The notes under the pieces: model-generated | What the model was told of the DNA's origin: nothing | The model's database searches: none | The model's input: the letters and a program-made list of their open reading frames with translations, nothing else | Made by a program: the position numbers and the translations under genes | In this document: one piece after another, positions 54,066-61,925 of the stretch | Numbering within the stretch: position 1 is the stretch's first letter | Layout of the letters: every line of letters begins with the position of its first letter | DNA from: Pseudohongiella sp. | GTDB taxonomy: Bacteria > Pseudomonadota > Gammaproteobacteria > Pseudomonadales > Pseudohongiellaceae | Assembly (NCBI GenBank): GCA_030651695.1 | Contig: JAUSCD010000029.1 | Span: 62,001 to 126,000 of the forward strand | Length of the DNA: 64,000 nucleotides | Direction: 5' to 3'

Positions 54066-55241
54066 TTACGCTGCAGCGACGCGGTCGGCAAAGTCGACCA
54101 GGTAACGATCAGTGATGCGCTGCTGCAGCAGCAGATTTTCGAACGGTGGCACAGGCGTGTAGTCGTAGTCGATGTAGAACTTGCCGGTTTTCAGCAGTTC
54201 GGGCGTGTTCAGCTCCGGATCCATCCACGCGGTACCGCCGAGCAAGTAGCCACGTCGCACCCATTCGCGGAACTTGGCATTGATCCCTTCAATGACGTCT
54301 TTCACCAGGCTGGGGTGCATGGGTTTGTCCACCGCCCACAGATGCGCTTCAGCCATGGTGTCGGCGATTACCTGCGCAGTACGCGTGTAGTTCTCGAAGG
54401 CAAACAACGGATCTTCACTGGTGGTGCGACTGCCCCAGAAGCGGAAGCCGTTTTTGTTGATCAGCGTGGTGACCTGGGCAGCATTCAGCAGGCCGGCATC
54501 GGTTGCAGGATCCTGCAGATCCCAGAACACGTCCTTGCTGATACCTGTGACGCCATTGACGGCCACGTTGGATAGAGTTTTGTGCCAGCCCACTTCGTTA
54601 TCGATGCGAGCTCGCAAACCAAGGGCCTTGGCTACCACAGGCAGATCGCCGACCTCTTCAGCATCGACATCGAACGCGGTAAACGATGGCCAGATCACCA
54701 TTGCTTCACGGGCACCGAAGGTGTCTCGGTAGGCGATGGCTTCAGCGACGGTGTCGCAGTCGTGTGCATGGATGTACGCGAACCCGCGCAGTTTTTGTGC
54801 AACGACGATCAGTGCGGCCGCTACATCCTCATTATCCAGAACGGGCACGCCAAAAATCCGGGGCTTCAAGCCGAACTTTTGTTCTGATGTGAGCAGCGCC
54901 TGCATACCGGTTTTTTGTCCGGTGCCCGCGACAACGCTACCGATGATGTTCGCCGTGGTTTCCTCATCATCTTCACCTTCGGCAACGCGGACGACGATCA
55001 CGATGGGGCGAGTTTCTGCAACGATTGCGCGCAGACTTTTCGCCAGAGTGCCTTCAACGCCGGCGTCGGCTATGGCTGCATACAGGTCTGTGACCAGGAC
55101 AGCAGTGTCGAGCGGGAAGCGCACTGCGCTGGCATCAGAGGCAGTGGCCACCAATGCGATCACGGCAGTCGATACGGTGCGAATAGGGCGCGTACCCTCA
55201 GTTGTTTCAATAACGCGTATGCCGTGGTGATAGTCGGGCAT
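54066..55241 (-). CDS. FI: Tail sheath protein gpFI
   Basis: The 391-residue contractile sheath protein matches P2 FI: HHGIRVIETTEGTRPIRTVS at the N-terminus, LNAAQVTTLINKNGFRFWGS and RTTSEDPLFAFENYTRTAQV near 260-290, and the C-terminal KFYIDYDYTPVPPFENLLLQ. AGGAG precedes ATG 55241. It is the first gene of the F operon; a conserved noncoding element lies 44 bases upstream. Confidence 0.95.
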   Translation of the reverse strand: MPDYHHGIRVIETTEGTRPIRTVSTAVIALVATASDASAVRFPLDTAVLVTDLYAAIADAGVEGTLAKSLRAIVAETRPIVIVVRVAEGEDDEETTANIIGSVVAGTGQKTGMQALLTSEQKFGLKPRIFGVPVLDNEDVAAALIVVAQKLRGFAYIHAHDCDTVAEAIAYRDTFGAREAMVIWPSFTAFDVDAEEVGDLPVVAKALGLRARIDNEVGWHKTLSNVAVNGVTGISKDVFWDLQDPATDAGLLNAAQVTTLINKNGFRFWGSRTTSEDPLFAFENYTRTAQVIADTMAEAHLWAVDKPMHPSLVKDVIEGINAKFREWVRRGYLLGGTAWMDPELNTPELLKTGKFYIDYDYTPVPPFENLLLQQRITDRYLVDFADRVAAA

Positions 55242-55284
55242 GGCGAGCTCCTAAAGTCATGGCTGGGCAGAATGTGCGGACATC

Positions 55285-55345
55285 GTTGCCCGTGCGCGCG
55301 GGCGGGGCAACGTGTCCAGTTCGTAACGGCCGGCGTTAAGAAGTG
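55285..55345 (-). promoter_or_regulatory. Conserved late-promoter-like element upstream of gpFI
   Basis: The 29-bp block at 55317-55345 matches 60033-60061 at 27 of 29 positions and contains GCCGTTACGAACTG. Toward the gene it is followed by a GC-rich hairpin (GTTGCCC/GGGCAAC, 55285-55311). The two copies sit at the positions of the P2 F and V late promoters, so they may be Ogr-dependent promoters. Confidence 0.6.
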
Positions 55346-55354
55346 GCGGGGGAT

Positions 55355-55786
55355 TTATTGCAGCTGGCCAGTTAGAATTTCTGCTCTGCGCTCGACTGTG
55401 ATCAAGCTTTGCTGCACCAGATACGAAAGCGCGTTCTGAGTTGATTGCAAATTCAGGTCAACGAAGGTCAGACGCGGATCCTCAACGATTTCAAAAAAAT
55501 CATCGACTATGGGATCGGTAGCGCGCGCGGCTTTAATCGCGACGCGCTCCTGGCTGGTGAAAAGCAGTTTGAATTCCACCGGCGACACTTTTTTATTCAC
55601 AACAGCCGGTTCGGGCGGGTCAAACACTTCCGGTGCAGTCCAGGCACCATCAACCAGTTGCCATCCGCACCTAACTGTATCCGGCACAGAAACAAACTGT
55701 GCTGCGATGTCTGGATGGAACTGCGCAGCCGGGTCGGACGAAACGTCCACGGCCGTGTTGTCAATTATGCGTGCAAAGTTGCTCAT
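55355..55786 (-). CDS. Fibre-operon accessory protein, unknown
   Basis: The 143-residue protein starts MSNFARIIDNTAVDVSSDPA and has the GWQLVDGAWTAPEVFDPPEP segment seen in small proteins next to phage tail fibres; the C-terminal half is helical (VSPVEFKLLFTSQERVAIKA). GGAG lies ten bases before ATG 55786. It occupies the place of the P2 fibre chaperone gene G, so a fibre-assembly role is possible. It is not a recognisable gpG. Confidence 0.6.
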   Translation of the reverse strand: MSNFARIIDNTAVDVSSDPAAQFHPDIAAQFVSVPDTVRCGWQLVDGAWTAPEVFDPPEPAVVNKKVSPVEFKLLFTSQERVAIKAARATDPIVDDFFEIVEDPRLTFVDLNLQSTQNALSYLVQQSLITVERRAEILTGQLQ

Positions 55787-55790
55787 GATT

Positions 55791-56756
55791 TTAATACTCC
55801 ACAATAATCAGGCCAGGACCACCAGCGCCGCCGGTGCCCTGGGCGCTACCACCGCCACCGCCACCGATGCCGCCAGTGCCGCCAGTGCTTTGATCTGCGC
55901 CACCGCCGCCACCACCCAGGCCGCCAGGGCTGGGGCTGTTGACTGATGTGCCGCCGGCGCCACCGCCACCTAGTCCGCCAGGCTGCGGTGATGTGGGCGA
56001 ATTCTCGCCGCCGTGCCCTGTAAATCCATCAAATGGGAATCTTATAATTGCCGCCACCGGATTCGATGCGATAACAAAATCAGCAGGTGTAACCGGGCTT
56101 GATCCGTTGACATAGGCGGAGAGTCTCGCGCCAATTATGTTTGGCGCGCCAGCTGCTGCGACGCCATTGCCGAAAGGGCTACCGCCTCCTGCCCCTGTGC
56201 TGCTGCCGACAATCCCGCCGCCGCCCGATGAAACTGCCGCGTGTGACGTTCCGCCTGCACCAAGTTGCGAACCAGCGCCGCCGCCGCCTGATCCTCCTGC
56301 GGCGCCCGACGATCCACCATCTGACTGGAAATCACCACCGACGCCCACGCCGCCTGCAGCGGACGACGTGCCTGCTGATGCCGCGCCACCTGTTGCAGAA
56401 ATAAGCGCGCCGAAAGACGTTGTGCCGCCCGCAGTAGGAGACGCGCCACCTGTTCCGCCCGCGCCGATCACCATTGAAATCGACTGGCCTGGTGTGACAT
56501 CAAAAACGCCCATCGCGAACCCGCCGCCACCGCCGCCGGCGCCAGGAGTCCCACCGGCGCCGCGACCGCCGCCGCCTGCGCCTACATTCCTAACTCGCAG
56601 CCTGAATACGTTGGGCGGAACAATGAATGTCCCGTTCGCTGTGACGACGCGCCAGCGACCAGTCCCGAATTCGCCCATATATCCAGCTGGCAGCACCTTC
56701 GTGCCAGTCACTACCCCAGCGACGCCTGGCGCCGCGATGCTTAAATGTCGTCCCAT
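55791..56756 (-). CDS. Glycine-rich tail fibre / adhesin-like protein
   Basis: The 321-residue protein is dominated by glycine, with runs such as GAGGGGRGAGGTPGAGGGGG and GGLGGGGGGADQSTGG, between a short N-terminal module (RWRVVTANGTFIVPPNVFRL) and the end GGPGLIIVEY. The N-terminal part and closing GLIIVEY are typical of phage glycine-rich domain proteins, and long Gly-rich repeats suggest a polyglycine II packing as in gp38-type adhesins. It should sit at the tail fibre tip and bind the host receptor; receptor unknown. Confidence 0.7.
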   Translation of the reverse strand: MGRHLSIAAPGVAGVVTGTKVLPAGYMGEFGTGRWRVVTANGTFIVPPNVFRLRVRNVGAGGGGRGAGGTPGAGGGGGGFAMGVFDVTPGQSISMVIGAGGTGGASPTAGGTTSFGALISATGGAASAGTSSAAGGVGVGGDFQSDGGSSGAAGGSGGGGAGSQLGAGGTSHAAVSSGGGGIVGSSTGAGGGSPFGNGVAAAGAPNIIGARLSAYVNGSSPVTPADFVIASNPVAAIIRFPFDGFTGHGGENSPTSPQPGGLGGGGAGGTSVNSPSPGGLGGGGGGADQSTGGTGGIGGGGGGSAQGTGGAGGPGLIIVEY

Positions 56757-57073
56757 TATGCTGCCCCTTCCTCATATCCATGAACGCGCACAGAGCAATT
56801 CCCAGTCGAATCGTTCGCCACCAGTCGTTCGCCAGCGCCAGCGATTATTCCGGTGCGCTCCAGAACGCCGAACGCCGGAATGGTCACGTTTTCGATGCGC
56901 TCCGCGTTGGTCGGTGTGTCGGTTTCAGACACGGACAAAATAACCTCTGCAGGTGAACCGCCTCGGTTTACAACGTAAACCCCGAACGATGCCACCGTGT
57001 TGTCCGGCACCGTGTATACGGTCGCGTTAGTCGCCGCAGTCAGTGCGGCGTTTCCAAGTTTTCCTGATGCCAT
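56756..57073 (-). CDS. Small beta-rich tail fibre protein
   Basis: The 105-residue protein begins MASGKLGNAALTAATNATVY and is predicted to be all beta (SFGVYVVNRGGSPAEVILSV, then IPAFGVLERTGIIAGAGERL). Proteins of this pattern occur beside tail fibre genes in phages and probably form a fibre or collar module. Its stop overlaps the Gly-rich gene start by one base. Confidence 0.6.
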   Translation of the reverse strand: MASGKLGNAALTAATNATVYTVPDNTVASFGVYVVNRGGSPAEVILSVSETDTPTNAERIENVTIPAFGVLERTGIIAGAGERLVANDSTGNCSVRVHGYEEGAA

Positions 57074-57076
57074 TTC

Positions 57077-57667
57077 TTATTGCCCCATGAAATAAATAAA
57101 GCCCCTGCTGATAGGCGTCTGCCACTCTGTTGCGCCGTCCGCGCCGCTGGTTTTTGTCAGCACCTGGCCTTTCGTTCCACCAGGCACCACCGTGGCGGCT
57201 GTTACGTTGTTAAGAACCCATTCGCGCGTCGCGATCACAATGGACGGGTCCGCGATCAGCACAACATTTGATGCGCTGCCCACTTTCATCAGGGTCTGCA
57301 CCACCATGTCGCGCGTCGCGCCAAGGCCGGTCGCTGGCTTTTCTGTGACCGGAAAATTTCCGTATGCGAACAGGTCGCCGTCATTATCGAAAACACCAAT
57401 TTCGCGAACGAAAAATCCGCCTTCTGCTGCTGGTACCAACAGTTCAGAAAGGGCCAGCGTCGCGTCGGCGTCGTCCATCACCAACTGATTGATAGCATCG
57501 CGATAAACTTCGTTTACCAGTTCGGTTTCCGCACCAGTTGGCGCAGCCACAGCAGCGCCATTGCCATCGCCCACCGCCATTTCAGTTAGCACCACGGGAT
57601 CTCCGCCCGCTGTCGCTGCTGCCAGTTTCGCCAGACCGATCACTGTAATCTTCGTAGAAAAGGCCAT
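57077..57667 (-). CDS. H: Tail fibre protein gpH, N-terminal attachment domain only
   Basis: The 196-residue protein matches the baseplate-binding N-terminus of P2-like fibres: ITVIGLAKLAAATAGGDPVV, then LTEMAVGDGNGAAVAAPTG and NEVYRDAINQLVMDDADATL, and REIGVFDNDGDLFAYGNFPV. It is much shorter than P2 gpH (about 670 residues): the distal fibre is supplied here by separate genes (56756-57073 and 55791-56756). The ribosome site GGGGA precedes ATG 57667. Confidence 0.88.
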   Translation of the reverse strand: MAFSTKITVIGLAKLAAATAGGDPVVLTEMAVGDGNGAAVAAPTGAETELVNEVYRDAINQLVMDDADATLALSELLVPAAEGGFFVREIGVFDNDGDLFAYGNFPVTEKPATGLGATRDMVVQTLMKVGSASNVVLIADPSIVIATREWVLNNVTAATVVPGGTKGQVLTKTSGADGATEWQTPISRGFIYFMGQ

Positions 57668-58198
57668 TTAATCCCCTGATGCTATGGTGGTGACATCACC
57701 GCTGATCGTCGTTGCTCCGACCAGCACTAGGCCGCGAGATCGAGCGCGAATGTCGATGCCCGTTAAGTGACTGCGTAAATTCTTCGCCGCACCGATTAGT
57801 TGTTCGATGATTTTGTAGTCACTGTTGTCGGGGATGCCCGACTGCTCGAGCGTCAACAGAACCTCAAACGTGTAAGGTTCGCCCGCAGGCATTTGTTGAT
57901 GCCACTCTGTAACGGATGATTCAAAACCGATTCCAGTCAGCGCCGATTTAAGAGCGCCGATCGTGCCTTTGCGTCCGTGTACGCTGACGCTGGCCTTAAT
58001 CACATTTCGCTTCTGTTGCTCAGTCCAGCTGCTATTCCAGACGTCCACGCTGAATGCCCATGCCAGCCAAGGCAATAGAGCAACGGGGCACGTGTCCGGG
58101 TCCCATACCTCTGACACAATGACAGGCACTGGCCGATCAATAGTCTCCGAGATCGCACGCTCAAGAGGCCTGGCGCTGGGCGGCAGCAAATCAGACAT
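57668..58198 (-). CDS. I: Baseplate protein gpI
   Basis: The 176-residue protein matches P2 gpI: LPPSARPLERAISETIDRPV, then WDPDTCPVALLPWLAWAFSV and VHGRKGTIGALKSALTGIGF. It is a baseplate wedge component that connects to the fibre. The start lies eight bases inside the gpJ end. Confidence 0.92.
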   Translation of the reverse strand: MSDLLPPSARPLERAISETIDRPVPVIVSEVWDPDTCPVALLPWLAWAFSVDVWNSSWTEQQKRNVIKASVSVHGRKGTIGALKSALTGIGFESSVTEWHQQMPAGEPYTFEVLLTLEQSGIPDNSDYKIIEQLIGAAKNLRSHLTGIDIRARSRGLVLVGATTISGDVTTIASGD

Positions 58199-59081
58199 CG
58201 GTATCCTCCGATGCTGTTACTGCGATGTCGGTACAGTAGGCCGCTTCACCGTCGCCGATCACAATGGTCGCCAGTGGCGATACCAAGTCAACACTCTGCA
58301 CGCCAGGCTGATGCAACGCGGCATAGATTCCGGACAATGTGACGTCGTATCCAATCTTGCGAATACTCTCGATATAGCTGGTCAGCTTTTCTTCAGCACT
58401 TTGTCGCACCACTTCAGGATCTGGCCCCGGAAGCATCGTCAGGTTTGCTTCGATGGCATATTCGACGATGGCGGCGGACACTACATTGACCAGGTCAGTC
58501 AACGGCCGCACTGACTCCTGGTTAAGTGCCACGTCAACTTTGTCGATCAGATCTCCGGAGGCGGTACCGGTGCCAGATCTGCTCAGCACATAAACCGTGA
58601 CTACACCCGGCTCTGTCGAAAGTGCTTGGATATCCCGCACGTCTGCATCAGCGCCAAGCGCGTGGAAAACGTAACTGCCGACACTGCCGGCGGTGGTAAT
58701 TCCCTCCAGTGCCAACTGGATACGTGCGCGGAAGTCGGTGTCAGATTCCAGGATTTCTGGCTCAGGCGGTATTGCCGATGCATCGCCGGGATCTATTACC
58801 AGGCGGCTGATGTTGAAGTTCGCGCCAATCTGATCCAGGTTGGCACCTCGCGCGAAGGCCAGCATCACTGATCTGGCCGCATCATTCACACGCTGCCGGA
58901 CCAGCAGTTCTCGATAGGCGGCTACCTCCAAAATCTTGATGGCCGGATCCGACTCCAGGAGCTCTGTAAAATCCGGATCACGTGCCACAAGATCAGCGAT
59001 CATTTCAGCCAGTATTGTCTCGTAGTTAAGAGTTTCAACCACCTGCGGGGAGGGCAGTAGGGACAGATCTATCGCGCTCAT
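58191..59081 (-). CDS. J: Baseplate assembly protein gpJ
   Basis: The 296-residue protein matches P2 gpJ of the baseplate wedge: LNYETILAEMIADLVARDPD, LRVNDAARSVMLAFARGANL (after RQ), and SDTDFRARIQLALEGITTAG near residue 115. It overlaps gpW by one base (TGATG). Confidence 0.93.
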   Translation of the reverse strand: MSAIDLSLLPSPQVVETLNYETILAEMIADLVARDPDFTELLESDPAIKILEVAAYRELLVRQRVNDAARSVMLAFARGANLDQIGANFNISRLVIDPGDASAIPPEPEILESDTDFRARIQLALEGITTAGSVGSYVFHALGADADVRDIQALSTEPGVVTVYVLSRSGTGTASGDLIDKVDVALNQESVRPLTDLVNVVSAAIVEYAIEANLTMLPGPDPEVVRQSAEEKLTSYIESIRKIGYDVTLSGIYAALHQPGVQSVDLVSPLATIVIGDGEAAYCTDIAVTASEDTDV

Positions 59082-59416
59082 CAGAGTGTCACCTTCATTT
59101 CAAGCGGCTGGCCTTCTTTTGTTTGTCCGGACAAAAATATCTCGCCACTTCCTGGCTGCGCCGAACTGATCATCATCTTCACGCTGGGGATCTGCAGGCG
59201 AGGCTCCCATCGGATTATTGCCATGAAGCTAGCTGCATACAGGCGCAGCAAGGTGGCATCGTTCATCGGCTGGTCGATTAGCTCAGGCAGCAACGATCCA
59301 TAATCACGACGTTGCACGCGCGATCCGATAGGAGTCGTCAAAATGTCCTCCACACTTTGTCGGATGTGATCGATGCCATCTAGACGGCGACCTGTTGTTG
59401 CGTTCATGCCCGTCAT
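59081..59416 (-). CDS. W: Baseplate protein gpW (gp25-like)
   Basis: The 111-residue protein matches P2 gpW and T4 gp25, a baseplate wedge subunit related to T6SS TssE: HIRQSVEDILTTPIGSRVQR then RDYGSLLPELIDQPMN. The start overlaps the gpV stop by four bases. Confidence 0.93.
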   Translation of the reverse strand: MTGMNATTGRRLDGIDHIRQSVEDILTTPIGSRVQRRDYGSLLPELIDQPMNDATLLRLYAASFMAIIRWEPRLQIPSVKMMISSAQPGSGEIFLSGQTKEGQPLEMKVTL

Positions 59417-59991
59417 TGTTGCTGGTCCGTCGTGTTGGTCTGAGCTGCCACATCGTTTTCTTTGTGGGTATGGTCGTTGTAAATTTCGCGGTCGCCGGCC
59501 ATCGATCTGGTTCCGTCCGATACGTTCCCTTCAGCGGCAACGTTTCCAGAACAACCAATGTCACCATTAACCTGCAAGCTGCCGTTGATCGTGGTGAGCG
59601 GACAATTTACTTCCGACGTTGATTCTGCAGGGAGCGTCAGCTTAAAAGCGTGCGTCACGTGGTTGTACTCAACGACAGCGCCATCAGGAAACACACGCAT
59701 CCAAACATCAGGATCCGATGAAGGGGCAGGGTGCGTGTCGCTGTCCAATCCTGTGAGCACGATGCCAGCTGCCAGATCACCACCAGGTGAAAAAAGTATG
59801 ACTTGCTCACCTACGGTCGGTGGCGACCAATCGCGCGTGGTGCCCGCGCGGAAACTGATCCACTTCAGCCAACCGGTCACGTTATCGCCTGATTTCACTC
59901 TCACGCGCACAGCTTCATGGTCCACCTGGTCGATGGTGCCCAGGCGAATCAAGTTGTGGATCAGGCGCAGGAGTTCAGCAAAATTTGTCAT
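59413..59991 (-). CDS. V: Baseplate spike protein gpV
   Basis: The 192-residue protein is the membrane-piercing spike: an OB-fold N-terminal part (LGTIDQVDHEAVRVRVKSGD, WLKWISFRAGTTRDWSPPTV) followed by a beta-helical stem and an apex tail HTHKENDVAAQTN whose His pair (HTH) would bind iron as in P2 gpV. It is the first gene of the V operon; a conserved element lies just upstream. Confidence 0.92.
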   Translation of the reverse strand: MTNFAELLRLIHNLIRLGTIDQVDHEAVRVRVKSGDNVTGWLKWISFRAGTTRDWSPPTVGEQVILFSPGGDLAAGIVLTGLDSDTHPAPSSDPDVWMRVFPDGAVVEYNHVTHAFKLTLPAESTSEVNCPLTTINGSLQVNGDIGCSGNVAAEGNVSDGTRSMAGDREIYNDHTHKENDVAAQTNTTDQQQ

Positions 59992-60000
59992 GGCAGTAGG

Positions 60001-60061
60001 GTTGCCCTTGCGCGCGCGGGGAGCAATGCAGTCAGTTCGTAACGGCAGGCGGTAAGAAGTG
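60001..60061 (-). promoter_or_regulatory. Conserved late-promoter-like element upstream of gpV
   Basis: The block 60033-60061 is the second copy of the element upstream of gpFI (27 of 29 identical) and is followed by a weaker GC-rich dyad ending at 60001. Position matches the P2 V promoter. The hypothesis is Ogr-controlled late transcription. Confidence 0.6.
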
Positions 60062-60067
60062 CGAACG

Positions 60068-60514
60068 CTATGTGAGGTGATCGATCAGCAGATCTCTGAT
60101 CATTAAACGATCTGCATCGGAGAAACCCAGCAATTCACGTTGCGGGTACTGAGTCTGAGCACCACTTTTTGTGACGTGATCGCGCAGGCCGTACTGGTGA
60201 ACGCTGGCAATCTGTGCCACCCGGCCAAAAAAACCGACTTCAGCGGTGCTATCGGTAACTTTGACGCGCAGGTGTGTTGCCTGCCGGATCTTGCTGAACA
60301 TTGCACCGCGACGTACAAACCCTTTGCGCTGGCGGTTCTGAGGCTTGCGTGGCTCGAAGGGACTGCCATCCGGATTCTGCTGTGCAGCGATGCGGGTACG
60401 TTGCGCCTGGCGCAGCTGCTGGGCGACGGTGCGTGCGAGTTTGCGACGCTCGGCAGGGGCCAGCTTTGCCAGCAGTGGTTGTGCCCAAGTCTCCAGATCC
60501 TGTAGTTCATTCAT
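60068..60514 (-). CDS. S: Tail completion protein gpS
   Basis: The 148-residue protein matches P2 gpS (virion morphogenesis family): LAPAERRKLARTVAQQLRQA, GSPFEPRKPQNRQRKGFVRR and SVHQYGLRDHVTKSGAQTQY. ATG 60514 follows GAGGAAAG; a GTG at 60535 is less likely. It overlaps gpR by four bases. Confidence 0.9.
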   Translation of the reverse strand: MNELQDLETWAQPLLAKLAPAERRKLARTVAQQLRQAQRTRIAAQQNPDGSPFEPRKPQNRQRKGFVRRGAMFSKIRQATHLRVKVTDSTAEVGFFGRVAQIASVHQYGLRDHVTKSGAQTQYPQRELLGFSDADRLMIRDLLIDHLT

Positions 60515-61005
60515 GGTGCGCTTTCCTCGCCCCACTCAGCGATCAGGGTGTAATCATCTTCTGCCTCTTCGTCCCGTATGAATATCTGCCAGTGAGTGGC
60601 AGGGCAGGTGATGATGTCAAATTCAGGCTTGCGGTGATCAACCTGTATCTTACCGGCGACACAGTCGACGATCGCGACAACGCGCTCTGTGAGTGTCACC
60701 TGCAGGGACAGATCCATGGCCGTGTTGCTGAGGATCTCCGCGTCCAGGCGCACGGCCTCTGTCGGCGTCAGATTGGGTTGGAACGTTGTTAACCACTGCA
60801 GCAACGGCAACATCACCAGATCAAGGCTTCCGCTGTAGTCGGTCAGCACGATACGCACAGGGATGCTGTATTCATGCGAAAGGTTCTGGCCCCGGTGGAA
60901 TTCGACGGTCCCCTGCTCAACAAACGTCAGCAGGCGATCGGGATTTTTCTTCAGCCCGGGAACCCGATCAATCAGATGTTTGCGTAGTGCTTTGAGCTTT
61001 TCCAT
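60511..61005 (-). CDS. R: Tail completion protein gpR
   Basis: The 164-residue protein matches P2 gpR: KLKALRKHLIDRVPGLKKNP at the N-terminus, FVEQGTVEFHRGQNLSHEYS and the late PATHWQIFIRDEEAE. gpR and gpS together finish the tail for joining to heads. Confidence 0.92.
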   Translation of the reverse strand: MEKLKALRKHLIDRVPGLKKNPDRLLTFVEQGTVEFHRGQNLSHEYSIPVRIVLTDYSGSLDLVMLPLLQWLTTFQPNLTPTEAVRLDAEILSNTAMDLSLQVTLTERVVAIVDCVAGKIQVDHRKPEFDIITCPATHWQIFIRDEEAEDDYTLIAEWGEESAP

Positions 61006-61008
61006 ATG

Positions 61009-61239
61009 TCACCTGTCACAGCCCATCGATGTTGCCAGGGCAATGACATCCTCCACGGTGAGTTTGTTGGCCAATTCAGAGTCCGACAAACCCAGAGCAC
61101 GGCCAGCTGCTGCAGATTTTATGAACGTGCCCGAATGTTCAAATGATCCGCACCAGGCGACCGCGCCCTTGGGGACGCCGTTGGTGGTGGAGCAGGCTGA
61201 AAGCAGCAGGGAGATCATGATGATTAGAGTTGCGCGCAT
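61009..61239 (-). CDS. Small prophage lipoprotein in the lysis module
   Basis: The 76-residue protein has a lipoprotein signal, MRATLIIMISLLLSACSTTN, with lipobox LSAC (Cys 16). The mature part has further Cys residues (AWCGSFEHSG and MGCDR). ATG 61239 follows AGGAG by eight bases and lies within the lipase gene end. P2 has the Rz1-like spanin lysC near here, but this protein is not proline-rich and has no embedded Rz partner. Confidence 0.7.
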   Translation of the reverse strand: MRATLIIMISLLLSACSTTNGVPKGAVAWCGSFEHSGTFIKSAAAGRALGLSDSELANKLTVEDVIALATSMGCDR

Positions 61240-61925
61240 TTTTTGAGCTCCTGGATATAGTCGGTCATTCGGTGATCTTGTCCGCGAGACCAAAGGGAAA
61301 ACGCACGGTCCCGCAATTGTGCCAACGGGCTCGGGTCGATTTCATGACCTCCGGACTTGCGGATGTACAGGCAAGTGCCTGCATGGCTATAACCCAACTT
61401 CGGCCAACGGCAGACGAAATCGGCGCCGTTTTCCACACGCACGTATTCACCATATCGGTAGGCCAGTCGGATCTGGCTCGCAGTCGATGCGCGTGGCTGG
61501 CCGAACGTGATGCAGCGGGATCCTCTGCGCATCGGCAGGTTTATTTCCGCGCTGATCGCCAGCAGCAATGCAATAGCGCCACCACGGCTGTGGCCGGTGA
61601 ATACCATGCTGTGTACCGGATACTGCTTCAAAACAGCCAGCATGGCGTCCTCCAGCGCCTTAGCAGCCTGGACAAAACCTCTGTGCGCTGTGATGCCATA
61701 CCAGTCAGCGCGCAGCAGTGTCTGGAAGTTGCTCATCCAGTCGACTGGATCGTCGGAGCCTGCAATAGTGATGTAGACAGTGTCAGGTGACACATAAGCA
61801 CAGCCGTAATCACCGCCGGCCTTGAAGTGATGAATGCCCAGAATATCCAGGCGTTCGGTGTTGGGTGTGCGCTGGTAAACATCGCGGCATAGCTGTGCGA
61901 CGCTGATCAGGTAATCCAGACTCAT
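61224..61925 (-). CDS. Class 3 lipase-like alpha/beta hydrolase in the lysis module
   Basis: The 233-residue protein resembles class 3 (Rhizomucor-type) lipases: oxyanion region TVYITIAGSDDPVDWMSNFQ, nucleophile elbow MVFTGHSRGGAIALLL (Ser near residue 113), Asp candidate in RVENGADFVCRWP and His candidate in RGQDHRMTDYI. No signal peptide is visible, so release would need the holin or lysis. It lies between the putative endolysin and gpR, where P2 has its spanin genes. The natural substrate is unknown. Confidence 0.75.
   Translation of the reverse strand: MSLDYLISVAQLCRDVYQRTPNTERLDILGIHHFKAGGDYGCAYVSPDTVYITIAGSDDPVDWMSNFQTLLRADWYGITAHRGFVQAAKALEDAMLAVLKQYPVHSMVFTGHSRGGAIALLLAISAEINLPMRRGSRCITFGQPRASTASQIRLAYRYGEYVRVENGADFVCRWPKLGYSHAGTCLYIRKSGGHEIDPSPLAQLRDRAFSLWSRGQDHRMTDYIQELKKCAQL

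Noticed and set aside
53513-54115. 200-codon frame opposite gpFII
   Set aside because: Antisense to a clear tail tube gene in a coupled operon.
55800-56600. Repetitive sequence considered as CRISPR or satellite
   Set aside because: Repeats are irregular Gly codons inside an open frame, with no constant spacers.
56137-56943. 268-codon proline-rich frame opposite the Gly-rich adhesin
   Set aside because: Proline repeats are the mirror of Gly codons; no start signals, and the opposite strand fits the operon.
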